Source of the DNA: Nocardia salmonicida NBRC 13393
GTDB taxonomy: Bacteria > Actinomycetota > Actinomycetes > Mycobacteriales > Mycobacteriaceae
Direction: 5' to 3'
Length of the DNA stretch: 64,000 nucleotides
Assembly: GCF_001613085.1 (NCBI RefSeq)
Contig: NZ_BDBR01000002.1
Coordinates: 496,001-560,000, forward strand
Position numbers and translations under genes: made by a program. Positions 1 to 7,417 of the stretch are shown here, one piece after another. The notes under the pieces were generated by a model. The model saw nothing but the letters and a program-made list of their open reading frames with translations, ran no database searches and was not told the DNA's origin. Each line of letters begins with the position of its first letter. Positions within the stretch are counted from its first letter, which is position 1.

Positions 1-547
1 ACGCGCCCTCAACGTCGATCACCCGCACGCCGGTGCCGAGCCCGCCGGGCTGACCGTGCGCCCACACCGCATCGATACCGTGGGGCGCGGCGTCCAGATA
101 GGCCTGCCTGACCCGGAAATCGGGTGTCACAGCGGGCGCTCGCGGCGCGACGATGGTGTCCGCGAGCGGTGCCAGCGGCAGTTCGGCCGCGGGCTTCACA
201 TAGGCGGCGGCCACGGTGTCGTCCTCGCGCAGCCGATGCGCGAGTTCGCCGAGGTCACCCAGCTCACCGTGCACCGAGTAGTAGCTGAGGTAGTCCCCCG
301 CGACCGGTGCCTGCGGTGTGTCGGCCAGTCTGGCCGCAAGTCGATTGTCCGGACCGAAGATCGGCACCAGACGTGCCGAGCCGGGGAGCAATTCATCGAC
401 TCTGGTGCGGACGGATCGGTTCTCGCGCAAGGCGATCGGTGTGATCTCCGGGCCGGTCGGCGTGGTGATGACGATCAGTTCGCCCGGCGGGACCGCGGGT
501 GCGGCCACCCCTGATCGACGCTGCCTGCTGGATCGAGTGGCGGCCAT
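1..547 (-). CDS. S8 (subtilisin-like) serine peptidase, N-terminal part only
   Basis: The frame is open from an ATG at 547 to the left edge, giving 182 residues of the N-terminal part. The last residues read HGQPGGLGTGVRVIDVEGA, which resembles the start of a subtilase catalytic domain, where GVRVIDVE carries the catalytic Asp region. Before it lies about 160 residues of pro-region-like sequence without an evident signal peptide. The His and Ser motifs would lie beyond the window, so the family call rests on one motif. The start is the first ATG of the frame, and no strong ribosome binding site is visible. It could be another protein with a similar beta-strand, but the IDVEGA motif is typical of an S8 subgroup found in actinomycetes. 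Confidence 0.6.
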   Translation of the reverse strand, partial: MAATRSSRQRRSGVAAPAVPPGELIVITTPTGPEITPIALRENRSVRTRVDELLPGSARLVPIFGPDNRLAARLADTPQAPVAGDYLSYYSVHGELGDLGELAHRLREDDTVAAAYVKPAAELPLAPLADTIVAPRAPAVTPDFRVRQAYLDAAPHGIDAVWAHGQPGGLGTGVRVIDVEGA

Positions 548-616
548 GGTTACCAGTCAACCGCGCCCCGCGCTCGCCCGCTACTGTTCTGCCGCACCGG
601 CTTCTGCGACACGCCG

Positions 617-889
617 TCACCACATCACGCCGACGACCCCGACCACAGCGATCGCCGCGACGTAGGCCAGCACCAGGCGGGTGTCGCGCAACCAGCATCG
701 ACTGCGCCGCAACCCGGCCCGCCACGCCCGCCAATACCCGGCGAACGCGAGCGCGCCGAACCCGACCACCGCCCACGGGCCCACCAACCACGTCAGCAAC
801 GCCACGGTCGCCACCACACACAACGTCAACGGGTCGTGCGGCTGCTGGGCGCGCATCGCCTCCTCGTAATAGACCCCGCGCTCGCTCAC
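617..889 (-). CDS. Small two-helix membrane protein, last gene of the radical SAM operon
   Basis: The 90-residue protein starts at a GTG whose bases overlap the TGA of the upstream radical SAM gene (GTGA junction). A longer frame upstream of this start runs inside the radical SAM gene and is not expected. Two hydrophobic segments are visible: about residues 22-48 (from LTLCVVATVALLTW) and about 70-88 (from LVLAYVAAIAVVGVV), separated by an Arg-rich loop. No domain is recognised. The tight coupling suggests it is co-translated with the radical SAM enzyme and the Lgt-like protein, perhaps as a membrane anchor or accessory subunit. That role is inferred from position only. Confidence 0.65.
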   Translation of the reverse strand: MSERGVYYEEAMRAQQPHDPLTLCVVATVALLTWLVGPWAVVGFGALAFAGYWRAWRAGLRRSRCWLRDTRLVLAYVAAIAVVGVVGVMW

Positions 890-2445
890 CGCACCTCCAC
901 CGGCAGCAACGCCCGTCCCGACGGTGCCGACGCCGACAACCGTTGCCGCGACAGCGCGGGCCACGCCTGCACCGCACAGAACGGCGCGCACTGATCAGCA
1001 TCGGCGCGAGTGCCCACATGTACGCAACACTGGGTGAGTCGTTCTTCGATCATCGTCGACATATCCATGAACGGTTTGATCGTGATCCGCACGACCCGTT
1101 CCCCGAGCAGTGTCCGCAACCGTGTGCGCCGTCCGGGCAATGCCGACGACGCCAACGTCAGCAGGGTGGACATCCCCAGGTCGCAGTTCTCGCAGATATT
1201 GCGCCACACCCGCCCGATCTCCGGATGCGACAGCGACGACTGCTCCGACAGCAGTCCCAGCAGCGACTCCTGCACCGCCATCCGCAGTTCGGCGGGCAGC
1301 GCCGAGTCCGCGATCCGGTTCGACACCAGCCCCAACTGCTGTTTCAACCTCTCGTGCCCGATCAGTGAGACCAGCGACCGCCACTGCCCGGCGTCATCAC
1401 GCAACAGGTAGCCGACCGAGCAGCAGTGCGGATGCGAACACGGCAGCGCGGTGAGGTCACGCCAGGTCACCAGCCCGTCGGTCTGCGGGCCGAGTCGGCG
1501 CAGCACGCCGGTGTGGGTGAGCCGGTCCATCGGGTCGATCGCTCCCGAACGCCCGGACCCGAATTGCGGTTGGATCGAGACTCCGCCGACGAACGGGGTG
1601 TCCATGGCGGTGCGCAGGACCGCGCCGATCTCGTCGTCGTTCACGCCCAGCGCCACTGTCATCACCAAGGTGGTGAAGACGGCGTTCGACGAAAGCCGTT
1701 GCAGTGCTTGCTGTTTGCGGACCCGCAGGTCACCGCCGCGGTGATGGCGTGAGGCCTGCGCTGTTTCCCCGTCGTATTGCAGATACACCTCGACCCGGTC
1801 GCGATGGGTACGCAGCAGCGCCAGCAGTTCGTCGTCGACGGCGATGCGCAGACCGTTGGTGTTGAGCAGGATTCGGGTGATGGGCCGCGCGGTGAGCTCG
1901 GCCAGCAGTCGCGCCAACTGCGGATGCAGGGTCGGCTCACCGCCGCTGAGCATCAGCACGTCCAGGCGCCCGTTCTCGCGGGCCAGCCGCTGATCGACAT
2001 TGGCCAGCACGTCCTCGACCGCCACCACACCGCGCAGTTCGGGCGAGGAGTCGGCGAAACAGGTCGGGCAGCGCAGGTTGCAGCTGTCGATGATGTCCTC
2101 GAGCAGGATGCAGGTGTGCTGAGTCTGCATCTCGGGCAGCCCACGCAGATACGCCGAGGGCACGGGATCGAAATTGCCGACGGTGTCGGGCAGGTGCGCT
2201 TTGGTCGGGGCCGTCCACTCTTCGAGGTAGGCCAGGATCTCGGGGTCCTCGTCGTAGAGGGTCCGGACCATGCCGTGGGTGCGGCACCCGCGTTCGAGGA
2301 AGACCTTCCCGTCCCGTTCGGCCAGCCACCCCGACAGTCGCGCGACCTCGGGCAGCGGCGTTTCGGGGTGTTCGTCGTGACAGCGGGGGCAGAACGCGGT
2401 GACATAGCGCAGGATCCGATCGCCCCGCAACGGCATCCCGGTCAT
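886..2445 (-). CDS. Radical SAM enzyme resembling tetraether-synthase-like (Tes/MJ0619-type) proteins
   Basis: 519 residues. The radical SAM cluster motif CNLRCPTC (CX3CX2C) lies near residues 122-129, followed by the GGEPTLHP motif that contacts S-adenosylmethionine. Before the SAM domain is a zinc-ribbon-like module, FCPRC near residue 19 and GCRTHG near 54. This arrangement is also seen in archaeal lipid-coupling radical SAM proteins of the Tes/MJ0619 type. The C-terminal third has further Cys clusters (CSHPHCCS, CENC, and two more near the end) that could bind auxiliary iron-sulfur clusters. The ATG at 2445 overlaps the stop of the preceding gene (ATGA), which rules out the long upstream extension of the frame. 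Because the operon also encodes an Lgt-like protein, a lipid or lipoprotein modification is a reasonable inference. The substrate is unknown. Confidence 0.85.
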   Translation of the reverse strand: MTGMPLRGDRILRYVTAFCPRCHDEHPETPLPEVARLSGWLAERDGKVFLERGCRTHGMVRTLYDEDPEILAYLEEWTAPTKAHLPDTVGNFDPVPSAYLRGLPEMQTQHTCILLEDIIDSCNLRCPTCFADSSPELRGVVAVEDVLANVDQRLARENGRLDVLMLSGGEPTLHPQLARLLAELTARPITRILLNTNGLRIAVDDELLALLRTHRDRVEVYLQYDGETAQASRHHRGGDLRVRKQQALQRLSSNAVFTTLVMTVALGVNDDEIGAVLRTAMDTPFVGGVSIQPQFGSGRSGAIDPMDRLTHTGVLRRLGPQTDGLVTWRDLTALPCSHPHCCSVGYLLRDDAGQWRSLVSLIGHERLKQQLGLVSNRIADSALPAELRMAVQESLLGLLSEQSSLSHPEIGRVWRNICENCDLGMSTLLTLASSALPGRRTRLRTLLGERVVRITIKPFMDMSTMIEERLTQCCVHVGTRADADQCAPFCAVQAWPALSRQRLSASAPSGRALLPVEVR

Positions 2446-2840
2446 CGCGCCATCCCGAACATGCCGGTGTAGAGCTCGGGGTTGATGGCCGTGCACAAAC
2501 CCGCCGTGCACACCGAGACCAGCGACCACCCGATCATCAGCCCCATTCCGAACCCCTTGGGAGCGGGCCGTTTGCGCCGGATCAACAGCCAGCCACCCCC
2601 GAAGGCCGCCGCCGCACTGGCCACCGCGGTGAGCCCGACCAGCGCCTTGGTCGCGGCGTCGTCGTTGATGGAGGCCACCACCAGGAACACGACGAATCCC
2701 GCGATCGCATTGACCACGATGAACGCCATCGCACCCGCCAATGCCATCGCCGCGATCTGACCGCCCTGCCCCGGCGGCTTTCCGCCCGGATAGGGCGGTG
2801 GGGGTGGCATGTTCGGTGGTGGTCCGGGAGGAAAGTTCAT
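2442..2840 (-). CDS. Small multi-helix membrane protein with Pro/Gly-rich N-terminus
   Basis: 132 residues starting at an ATG that overlaps the TGA of the Lgt-like gene (ATGA). The first 28 residues are a Pro-rich cytoplasmic-type tail (NFPPGPPPNMPPPPPYPGGK). Three or four hydrophobic segments follow: about 32-55, 66-88 including a Gly/Ala-rich stretch, and about 98-115. A basic RRKRPAPKG stretch lies in a loop. Its stop overlaps the start of the radical SAM gene, so it sits between the two enzymes of the operon. No family is recognised with confidence; it resembles small DUF4190-like actinobacterial membrane proteins. A scaffold role is conceivable but unproven. Confidence 0.6.
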   Translation of the reverse strand: MNFPPGPPPNMPPPPPYPGGKPPGQGGQIAAMALAGAMAFIVVNAIAGFVVFLVVASINDDAATKALVGLTAVASAAAAFGGGWLLIRRKRPAPKGFGMGLMIGWSLVSVCTAGLCTAINPELYTGMFGMAR

Positions 2841-3592
2841 GCCGCGACCTTTCGTCGAAGTACACCGTCGTAGTTGCCGCGCCGATAGCCGATGGTCCAG
2901 CGCACCGCCACCAGGACCAGTCCCGGCAGCAGGAACCATTGCGGGCGCGTCAGATCCAGCCACACCGTGTCGTTGGCGCGAGTGAACTCGACCAGGAACC
3001 GGAAGATCGCATAGGCCCCGACATAGAGGGTGAACAGCTCCCCCGGTGTGCTGATCCGGTCGCGTAACCACCACAGTGCGCCGAAAGCGGCCAGCTGGAA
3101 CACGATTTCGTAGACAAAACTGGGATGCATCGCCACACCGGCCACACACCCGGGGCATTGCGGTACCGTCGCGGGCGCGTGGATCCCCCACGGCAGGCTC
3201 GTGGGCCGTCCCGGCGCCTCGGTGAGCAGGCACCCGATGCGCCCCACCGCCATTCCCAGTGCCACCGCCGGGGCGAACAGGTCACCGGTCCGTTCCCGGT
3301 AGCCGATGATCCGCTTCGCGATCAACACGCCCACATACGCGCCGAGCAATCCGCCCAGCACGCTGCGCGCACCGAACATCCAGCTCTCATAGGGATCGAG
3401 CGTCTCGGCCAGACTCGACAACCGCATTCCGATCGCCCCACCGACCAACGCTCCGGTGACCGCGACCAGGGACTCTTCGCGCAGTGCGTCGCGGCGCCTG
3501 CATTCGGTCACGAACACCACCGCGGCGACAGCGACCCCGAGCGCGACGAAGAACCCGTGCGTCGGGATCCCCCACATCAGCTGCGCCACCAT
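2837..3592 (-). CDS. Lgt-like (prolipoprotein diacylglyceryl transferase family) membrane protein
   Basis: About 251 residues with seven likely membrane segments. Lgt family landmarks are visible: GMAVGRIGCLLTEAPG followed by PTSLPWGI, corresponding to the GRxGNFxN...GxPTxxPW region, and HPSFVYE, corresponding to the HPTQLYE motif. In the segment that normally reads HGGLxG this protein has VLGGLLG, so the family's important His appears to be Leu. The usual Asn after GRxG is Cys. It is therefore probably a divergent paralogue, not the housekeeping Lgt. It is the first gene of an overlapping four-gene operon with a radical SAM enzyme. Possible starts are TTG at 3598 and ATG at 3592; the ATG is chosen. 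No clear ribosome binding site decides between them. Confidence 0.75.
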   Translation of the reverse strand: MVAQLMWGIPTHGFFVALGVAVAAVVFVTECRRRDALREESLVAVTGALVGGAIGMRLSSLAETLDPYESWMFGARSVLGGLLGAYVGVLIAKRIIGYRERTGDLFAPAVALGMAVGRIGCLLTEAPGRPTSLPWGIHAPATVPQCPGCVAGVAMHPSFVYEIVFQLAAFGALWWLRDRISTPGELFTLYVGAYAIFRFLVEFTRANDTVWLDLTRPQWFLLPGLVLVAVRWTIGYRRGNYDGVLRRKVAA

Positions 3593-3824
3593 GGCCAAAG
3601 GTTAGCGGGCGCGATGGCCCGCATGCGTGAGTGAAACTACTCCCACATTCGGGTACTACCCTGTTCGTTGGTGAACGACGGTGCGGGAGTGAGTGTTTCG
3701 TTTAGAATGGTGCGAGGTGAGATCCTCACCCCGGTACCGGTCCTCGGGTACCAGCGTAGATCATCGCGATAGTTCCACCATTTCGGGAATTCCATCGGGT
3801 ACGCAGTCATACAGGGGGTCAATC

Positions 3825-5537
3825 ATGTCTACAGCTGTCGATTTCGCGGCCAGGCTCATCGATCCGCCGGCGATCGTCGCGGCGGGTCATTCGGCGGTCC
3901 TCGCCTACATCTCACCGAGCAGGCCGGGTGCGAACTTCGGTGCCAAACCGATCACCGCCGACTACGCGCGCGCACTCACCGCTGCCGGGCTCGACATCGT
4001 CTCCATCTGGCAATACGGCAAACCCGGCGACGCGACACCGTCGGACTGGACCACCGGTTTCGACGGCGGTCGGCGGATGGCCGAACAGGCGCTGGCCACG
4101 CATCTGAGCGTGGGCGCGCCTCGACAGGCACCGATCTTCTTCGCCGTCGACGAGGACATCTCGCTCTCGCAGTGGAACAGCACCGCCGTCGAGTTCTTTC
4201 GCGGGGTCAATGCGGTGCTCGGTACGGAATGGACCGGGGTCTACGGGCATTCGCGGGTGTGCGCGTGGGCGATCGAGGACGGCGTGGTCGGCGCGCGCGG
4301 GGAATTCAGTTGGGCGTGGCAGACGCGAGCGTGGTCGGGCACCGAGCGGGAACCGCGCGCGGTGCTCTACCAGCGGGTGATCGACACCCCGAGCAACCCC
4401 GGACCTCTCATCGACGGCACCCGTGTCGATGTCAACGACATCCTCGCCCCCGACTTCGGGCAGTGGGCACTCGACCGCTCGGTACCGGTCCCGCAGTTCA
4501 CCGAGATCGACCGCCTCGGACCCTCGCACTCCTCGCGCGACGGCGCCCGCATCACCAACTTCCTGTTGCACACCCAGGAAGGCAACGGCACCGCCGAATC
4601 CCTTGCCGCCTACCTCAACAACCCCGCCAACGGCGTGTCCTACCACTACACGCTGCGCGACGCGATCGTGGTGCGGGTGGTAGCGGAGGAACGCGCGTCG
4701 TGGTCGGTGCTGTCGGCGAACCCTTTCACCGTGAATCTGTGCTTCGCCGGCAGCCGGATCGCGTGGTCGCGCGAGCAGTGGTTGCGCATCGACGGTGATC
4801 TGCGGATCGCGGCGTTCCTGGCCGTGCGCAGCGCGCACCGCCACGGGTACTCGACCGAGGTGATCGAACCGGATTACCACATCGGCGACGGCATCTCCGA
4901 TCACCAGTACGTCACGAGGGCGCTCGGCATCGGCTCCCACACCGATGTGGGACCGAACTTCCCGTGGGATGTGTTCGCCGCCCACGTCGCCGCGTTCGCC
5001 GGTGGGACCACACCGACGGCGATCGATGTTCGTGCCGCGGCGTCCCCGTGGTTGGGCGCGCGCCGCACCGACGGCGAACTTCCCACACCGGACAGGGTGG
5101 GACGTTTCGCCGAATTCGAGCACGGCTACGTCTACTGGCATCCGGCCACCGATGCCCACGCGATCCCGACGGCGGTCATGTCCAAATATGCCGAGCTGGG
5201 GTGGGAGGCAGGCCCCTTGGGCTACCCGACCGCCGAGCACACCGAACTGCCCGACCCGCGCGGTTCCGGACCCGGGCTGGCGCAAACGTTTCAGGGTGGC
5301 ACCGTCTACCGACGTGCTGAGCAACCCGCGTACTGGGTGCACGGTGCGATCGGTGATCGGTGGGCAGCGGCCGGTTACCAGAACGGCGAGCTCGGGTGGC
5401 CGGCCTCCGATGAGACCGGCCATGACGACGGGGTCTATCAGGCGTTCGAGTTCGGCCGGATCTACTGGGTGCCCGACCAGATCGTCGCACTGCGTAATTC
5501 CGGCGACCCCGACACCCCGTTGGCTCGGCCCGCGTAG
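3825..5537 (+). CDS. Cell-wall lysin: DUF1906 + N-acetylmuramoyl-L-alanine amidase (Amidase_2) + LGFP repeats
   Basis: 570 residues starting at an ATG preceded by CAGGGGGTC. Domain order: a DUF1906 glycoside-hydrolase-like domain (about 1-215), which includes FFAVDEDIS and VYGHSRVCAWA. Next comes an amidase_2 domain (about 230-400) with candidate zinc ligands in LLHTQEG, VSYHY and the later SDHQY region. The C-terminal half carries LGFP repeats (residues about 410-560: GWEAGPLGYPTAEH, GELGWPASDE), which typically bind the arabinogalactan-mycolate wall. No signal peptide or membrane segment is visible, as in phage endolysins of mycolate bacteria. No other phage genes flank it. It could be a domesticated phage lysin or a non-classically released autolysin. 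The long upstream extension of the frame has no signal sequence either. Confidence 0.85.
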   Translation: MSTAVDFAARLIDPPAIVAAGHSAVLAYISPSRPGANFGAKPITADYARALTAAGLDIVSIWQYGKPGDATPSDWTTGFDGGRRMAEQALATHLSVGAPRQAPIFFAVDEDISLSQWNSTAVEFFRGVNAVLGTEWTGVYGHSRVCAWAIEDGVVGARGEFSWAWQTRAWSGTEREPRAVLYQRVIDTPSNPGPLIDGTRVDVNDILAPDFGQWALDRSVPVPQFTEIDRLGPSHSSRDGARITNFLLHTQEGNGTAESLAAYLNNPANGVSYHYTLRDAIVVRVVAEERASWSVLSANPFTVNLCFAGSRIAWSREQWLRIDGDLRIAAFLAVRSAHRHGYSTEVIEPDYHIGDGISDHQYVTRALGIGSHTDVGPNFPWDVFAAHVAAFAGGTTPTAIDVRAAASPWLGARRTDGELPTPDRVGRFAEFEHGYVYWHPATDAHAIPTAVMSKYAELGWEAGPLGYPTAEHTELPDPRGSGPGLAQTFQGGTVYRRAEQPAYWVHGAIGDRWAAAGYQNGELGWPASDETGHDDGVYQAFEFGRIYWVPDQIVALRNSGDPDTPLARPA

Positions 5538-5541
5538 GGGG

Positions 5542-5727
5542 TCAGGCCAACAGAATGGCGAAGGTGGTGGCGCCAGCGCCCAGTACCAGCGCCGCCACCA
5601 CCAGGATCGCGATCAGCCGCGTCCGTGAGGTGGGGCCGGTGTAGGTTTCCTCGGCGTTCAGCATGTCGTCGATGTCGATGGCGGCGAACTCACGGGTCGA
5701 TTCGAGAGGGCCGGGCTGCTCGGTCAT
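5542..5727 (-). CDS. Small single-span membrane protein
   Basis: 61 residues from the ATG at 5727 (MTEQPGPLE...). An acidic N-terminal half (AIDIDDMLNAEETY) is followed by a short basic/polar stretch and one C-terminal hydrophobic helix (LIAILVVAALVLGAGATTFAILLA). The topology suggests a tail-anchored protein with a cytosolic acidic N-terminus. It is convergent with the lysin gene, with only four bases between the stops, and lies just downstream of the coiled-coil gene on the same strand. No family is recognised. Confidence 0.6.
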   Translation of the reverse strand: MTEQPGPLESTREFAAIDIDDMLNAEETYTGPTSRTRLIAILVVAALVLGAGATTFAILLA

Positions 5728-5775
5728 GTGCGTGACGCTAGTCCAGGTCGCTGCTCGCCGCCGCCGATACCCCAC

Positions 5776-6939
5776 TCATGTCTGTGGTATCGGGGCGCGG
5801 GTAGTGGCGAGAAGTTCGTCGAGCTGCGCTTCGGCGCGTTCGGCTCGGGCCAGGGTTTGTTTGCGGGCGTCGTCGAGCGCGGCCCATCGTTCGGCGGCTT
5901 CGGCGCGTACCTGTTCCAGCGCGGCCGCGGATTCGTCACGGCGCTGCTGGGTTTCGATGGTGGTGGCGCGGCGCAGCTCGGCGAGCTCGGTACGGGTGCG
6001 GTCGAGTTCGCCGCGCGCGGTGTCGAGTTCGGTGCGGGCCCGGCGCCACTCCTCGCGTGCTTCGGCGGCGGCCTCCACTCGCTCGGCGGTGGCTTGCTCG
6101 GCGCGTTCGGTGGCCCGGTCGGCGTCGGCGGCGCGCTGGATCGCGAGATCACGTTCGGCGTTCGCGGCGGCGATGCGGGCGTCGGCGTCTCGGCGCTGGT
6201 GGGCGATCTCGGTGTCGGCGCGCTGTTCGGCGCGGGCCACGGTGTCGTCGGCATCCTGTTTGGCCTTGTCGATGTCGTCGGCCGCTTGTCGTTGTGCCGC
6301 ACGCACTTGCGCCTCGGCATCGCTGCGCGCCGCGAACACGTCCTCGGCGGCCTGCCTGGTGAGCGCGTCCACCGAGGCGACGACTTCGTCCCTGGCCGCG
6401 AGCGCCTCACCCACCGCCTGTTCGGCATGTTCCGCCGCGGCGACTGCCTCTTCGGCCACCGATTCCGCCAGCGCGCGTGCCTCTTCGGCTTCGCGGCGCG
6501 CTTGTTCGGCCGCGACCGTCGCCATCTCCGCCTCGGCGATCCGGCGGGCAGCGTCGGCCTGCGCGGCCTGGACCTGCGCTTCGGCCACCGACGGATCCCC
6601 GATCGTCTGCAGCTCGGCCACCGCCGCGTTCAACGTGGTCCCCAATTGCTCGGCCAGCCCACGGAATTGGCCGAGCAGCTCATCGGCCCGCAACCGCGCC
6701 ACGGTCACCGGCCCCTGAGCCGTCACAGTGACGGTAGCGGCCGCACTCTCGGACTCCTGTTGCTGCCGTTGCCTTTCGCGCCAGGCTCGCCACCGGGTGT
6801 GGTCCGGGTGATCGCAGTACTCGGAGGGGCGACCCGGGCCACCGGCGCGGGTAATGGGGCGGGCACAGCCCGGATAGTTGCAGACGCTCGACACGGGAGA
6901 ATCGTAGCGTTGGTTTCGTCGTTTCCTTACGTAATACAC
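5776..6939 (-). CDS. Long coiled-coil protein with N-terminal Cys/His zinc-finger-like motif
   Basis: 387 residues from a GTG at 6939; a GTG near 6892 (starting SSVCNYPGC) is an alternative. The N-terminus holds CNYPGCARP and YCDHPDH, a plausible zinc-binding knuckle, followed by a basic Arg/Gln stretch. From about residue 75 to 380 the sequence is almost entirely Ala/Glu/Arg/Gln heptads with almost no proline, i.e. one very long coiled coil. This layout (small N-terminal DNA- or protein-binding module plus long coiled coil) recalls KfrA-like plasmid proteins and some actinobacterial DNA-associated proteins. I do not claim orthology. A perfect 18-bp inverted repeat lies 48 bases upstream of the start and could be its own binding site. 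Confidence 0.75.
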   Translation of the reverse strand: MYYVRKRRNQRYDSPVSSVCNYPGCARPITRAGGPGRPSEYCDHPDHTRWRAWRERQRQQQESESAAATVTVTAQGPVTVARLRADELLGQFRGLAEQLGTTLNAAVAELQTIGDPSVAEAQVQAAQADAARRIAEAEMATVAAEQARREAEEARALAESVAEEAVAAAEHAEQAVGEALAARDEVVASVDALTRQAAEDVFAARSDAEAQVRAAQRQAADDIDKAKQDADDTVARAEQRADTEIAHQRRDADARIAAANAERDLAIQRAADADRATERAEQATAERVEAAAEAREEWRRARTELDTARGELDRTRTELAELRRATTIETQQRRDESAAALEQVRAEAAERWAALDDARKQTLARAERAEAQLDELLATTRAPIPQT

Positions 6940-7417
6940 GAAACGAATTCCGTGTCGCCCCAGGAAGAGTCGAATCGAGCCTTCTCGACCCTGACCGCCG
7001 ATAAGTGAACATTATCGGCGGTCAGGGTCTCCCCTCGCTCTCAATGACCTTGATTTTATTACGTTTACGTTTGGTCACTGCCAACGTAACGTTACTGCTA
7101 CGGAACACCTCGAAAACTGTGCTCGGTCCAATCCGTCACGGAAAGCGGGATATCACGGGATGCGGCAGGCCGGCAGGGCCATCCGTGGATATGGGATCGA
7201 TCGACGGCCGCACACAACGCGGCCATCACGATCGCCAGCGTTGCCTCGACGATCTGGACTCGGCACCGCGAAGGCGTCGGCGGGTGACCCACCGAATTAC
7301 GGACTGTGTGCGGCGGTCGTCCTCGACGACCACGAAGCCGACCCGGACCATATCCGCACAAGTCCTGTGCGGCGCGCTACTGCGTTCCAGCCCCTAGGTC
7401 GGACAGCATGCCGCGTG
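6940..7417. other. 478-bp intergenic region with inverted repeats and ACGT-rich motifs
   Basis: No credible gene is seen here: the open frames have shadow-like composition and no family match. The region is more AT-rich than its surroundings. It contains the palindrome TTACGTAA at 6927-6934, at the gene edge. It also holds the 18-bp inverted repeat at 6987-7029. A pair of opposed motifs follows, ACGTTTACGTTTGG at 7061-7074 and CCAACGTAACGT at 7081-7092. Such a cluster suggests a regulatory or DNA-binding locus serving the coiled-coil gene. The right half (about 7110-7417) shows nothing recognisable. Confidence 0.5.
6987..7029. repeat. Perfect 18-bp inverted repeat with 7-nt loop
   Basis: The left arm GACCCTGACCGCCGATAA (6987-7004) is exactly complementary to the right arm at 7012-7029, with loop GTGAACA. 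No T-run follows on either strand, and no gene ends into it from the right, so an ordinary terminator is less likely than an operator or structured leader for the coiled-coil gene that starts at 6939. Confidence 0.85.

Noticed and set aside
3693..3824. Upstream extension of the lysin reading frame
   Set aside because: The added residues form neither a signal peptide nor a domain, and a good start with a purine-rich leader exists at 3825.
7005..7397. 130-codon plus-strand open frame in the intergenic region
   Set aside because: It starts in the hairpin loop, has no recognisable domain or ribosome binding site, and its composition looks like shadow sequence.
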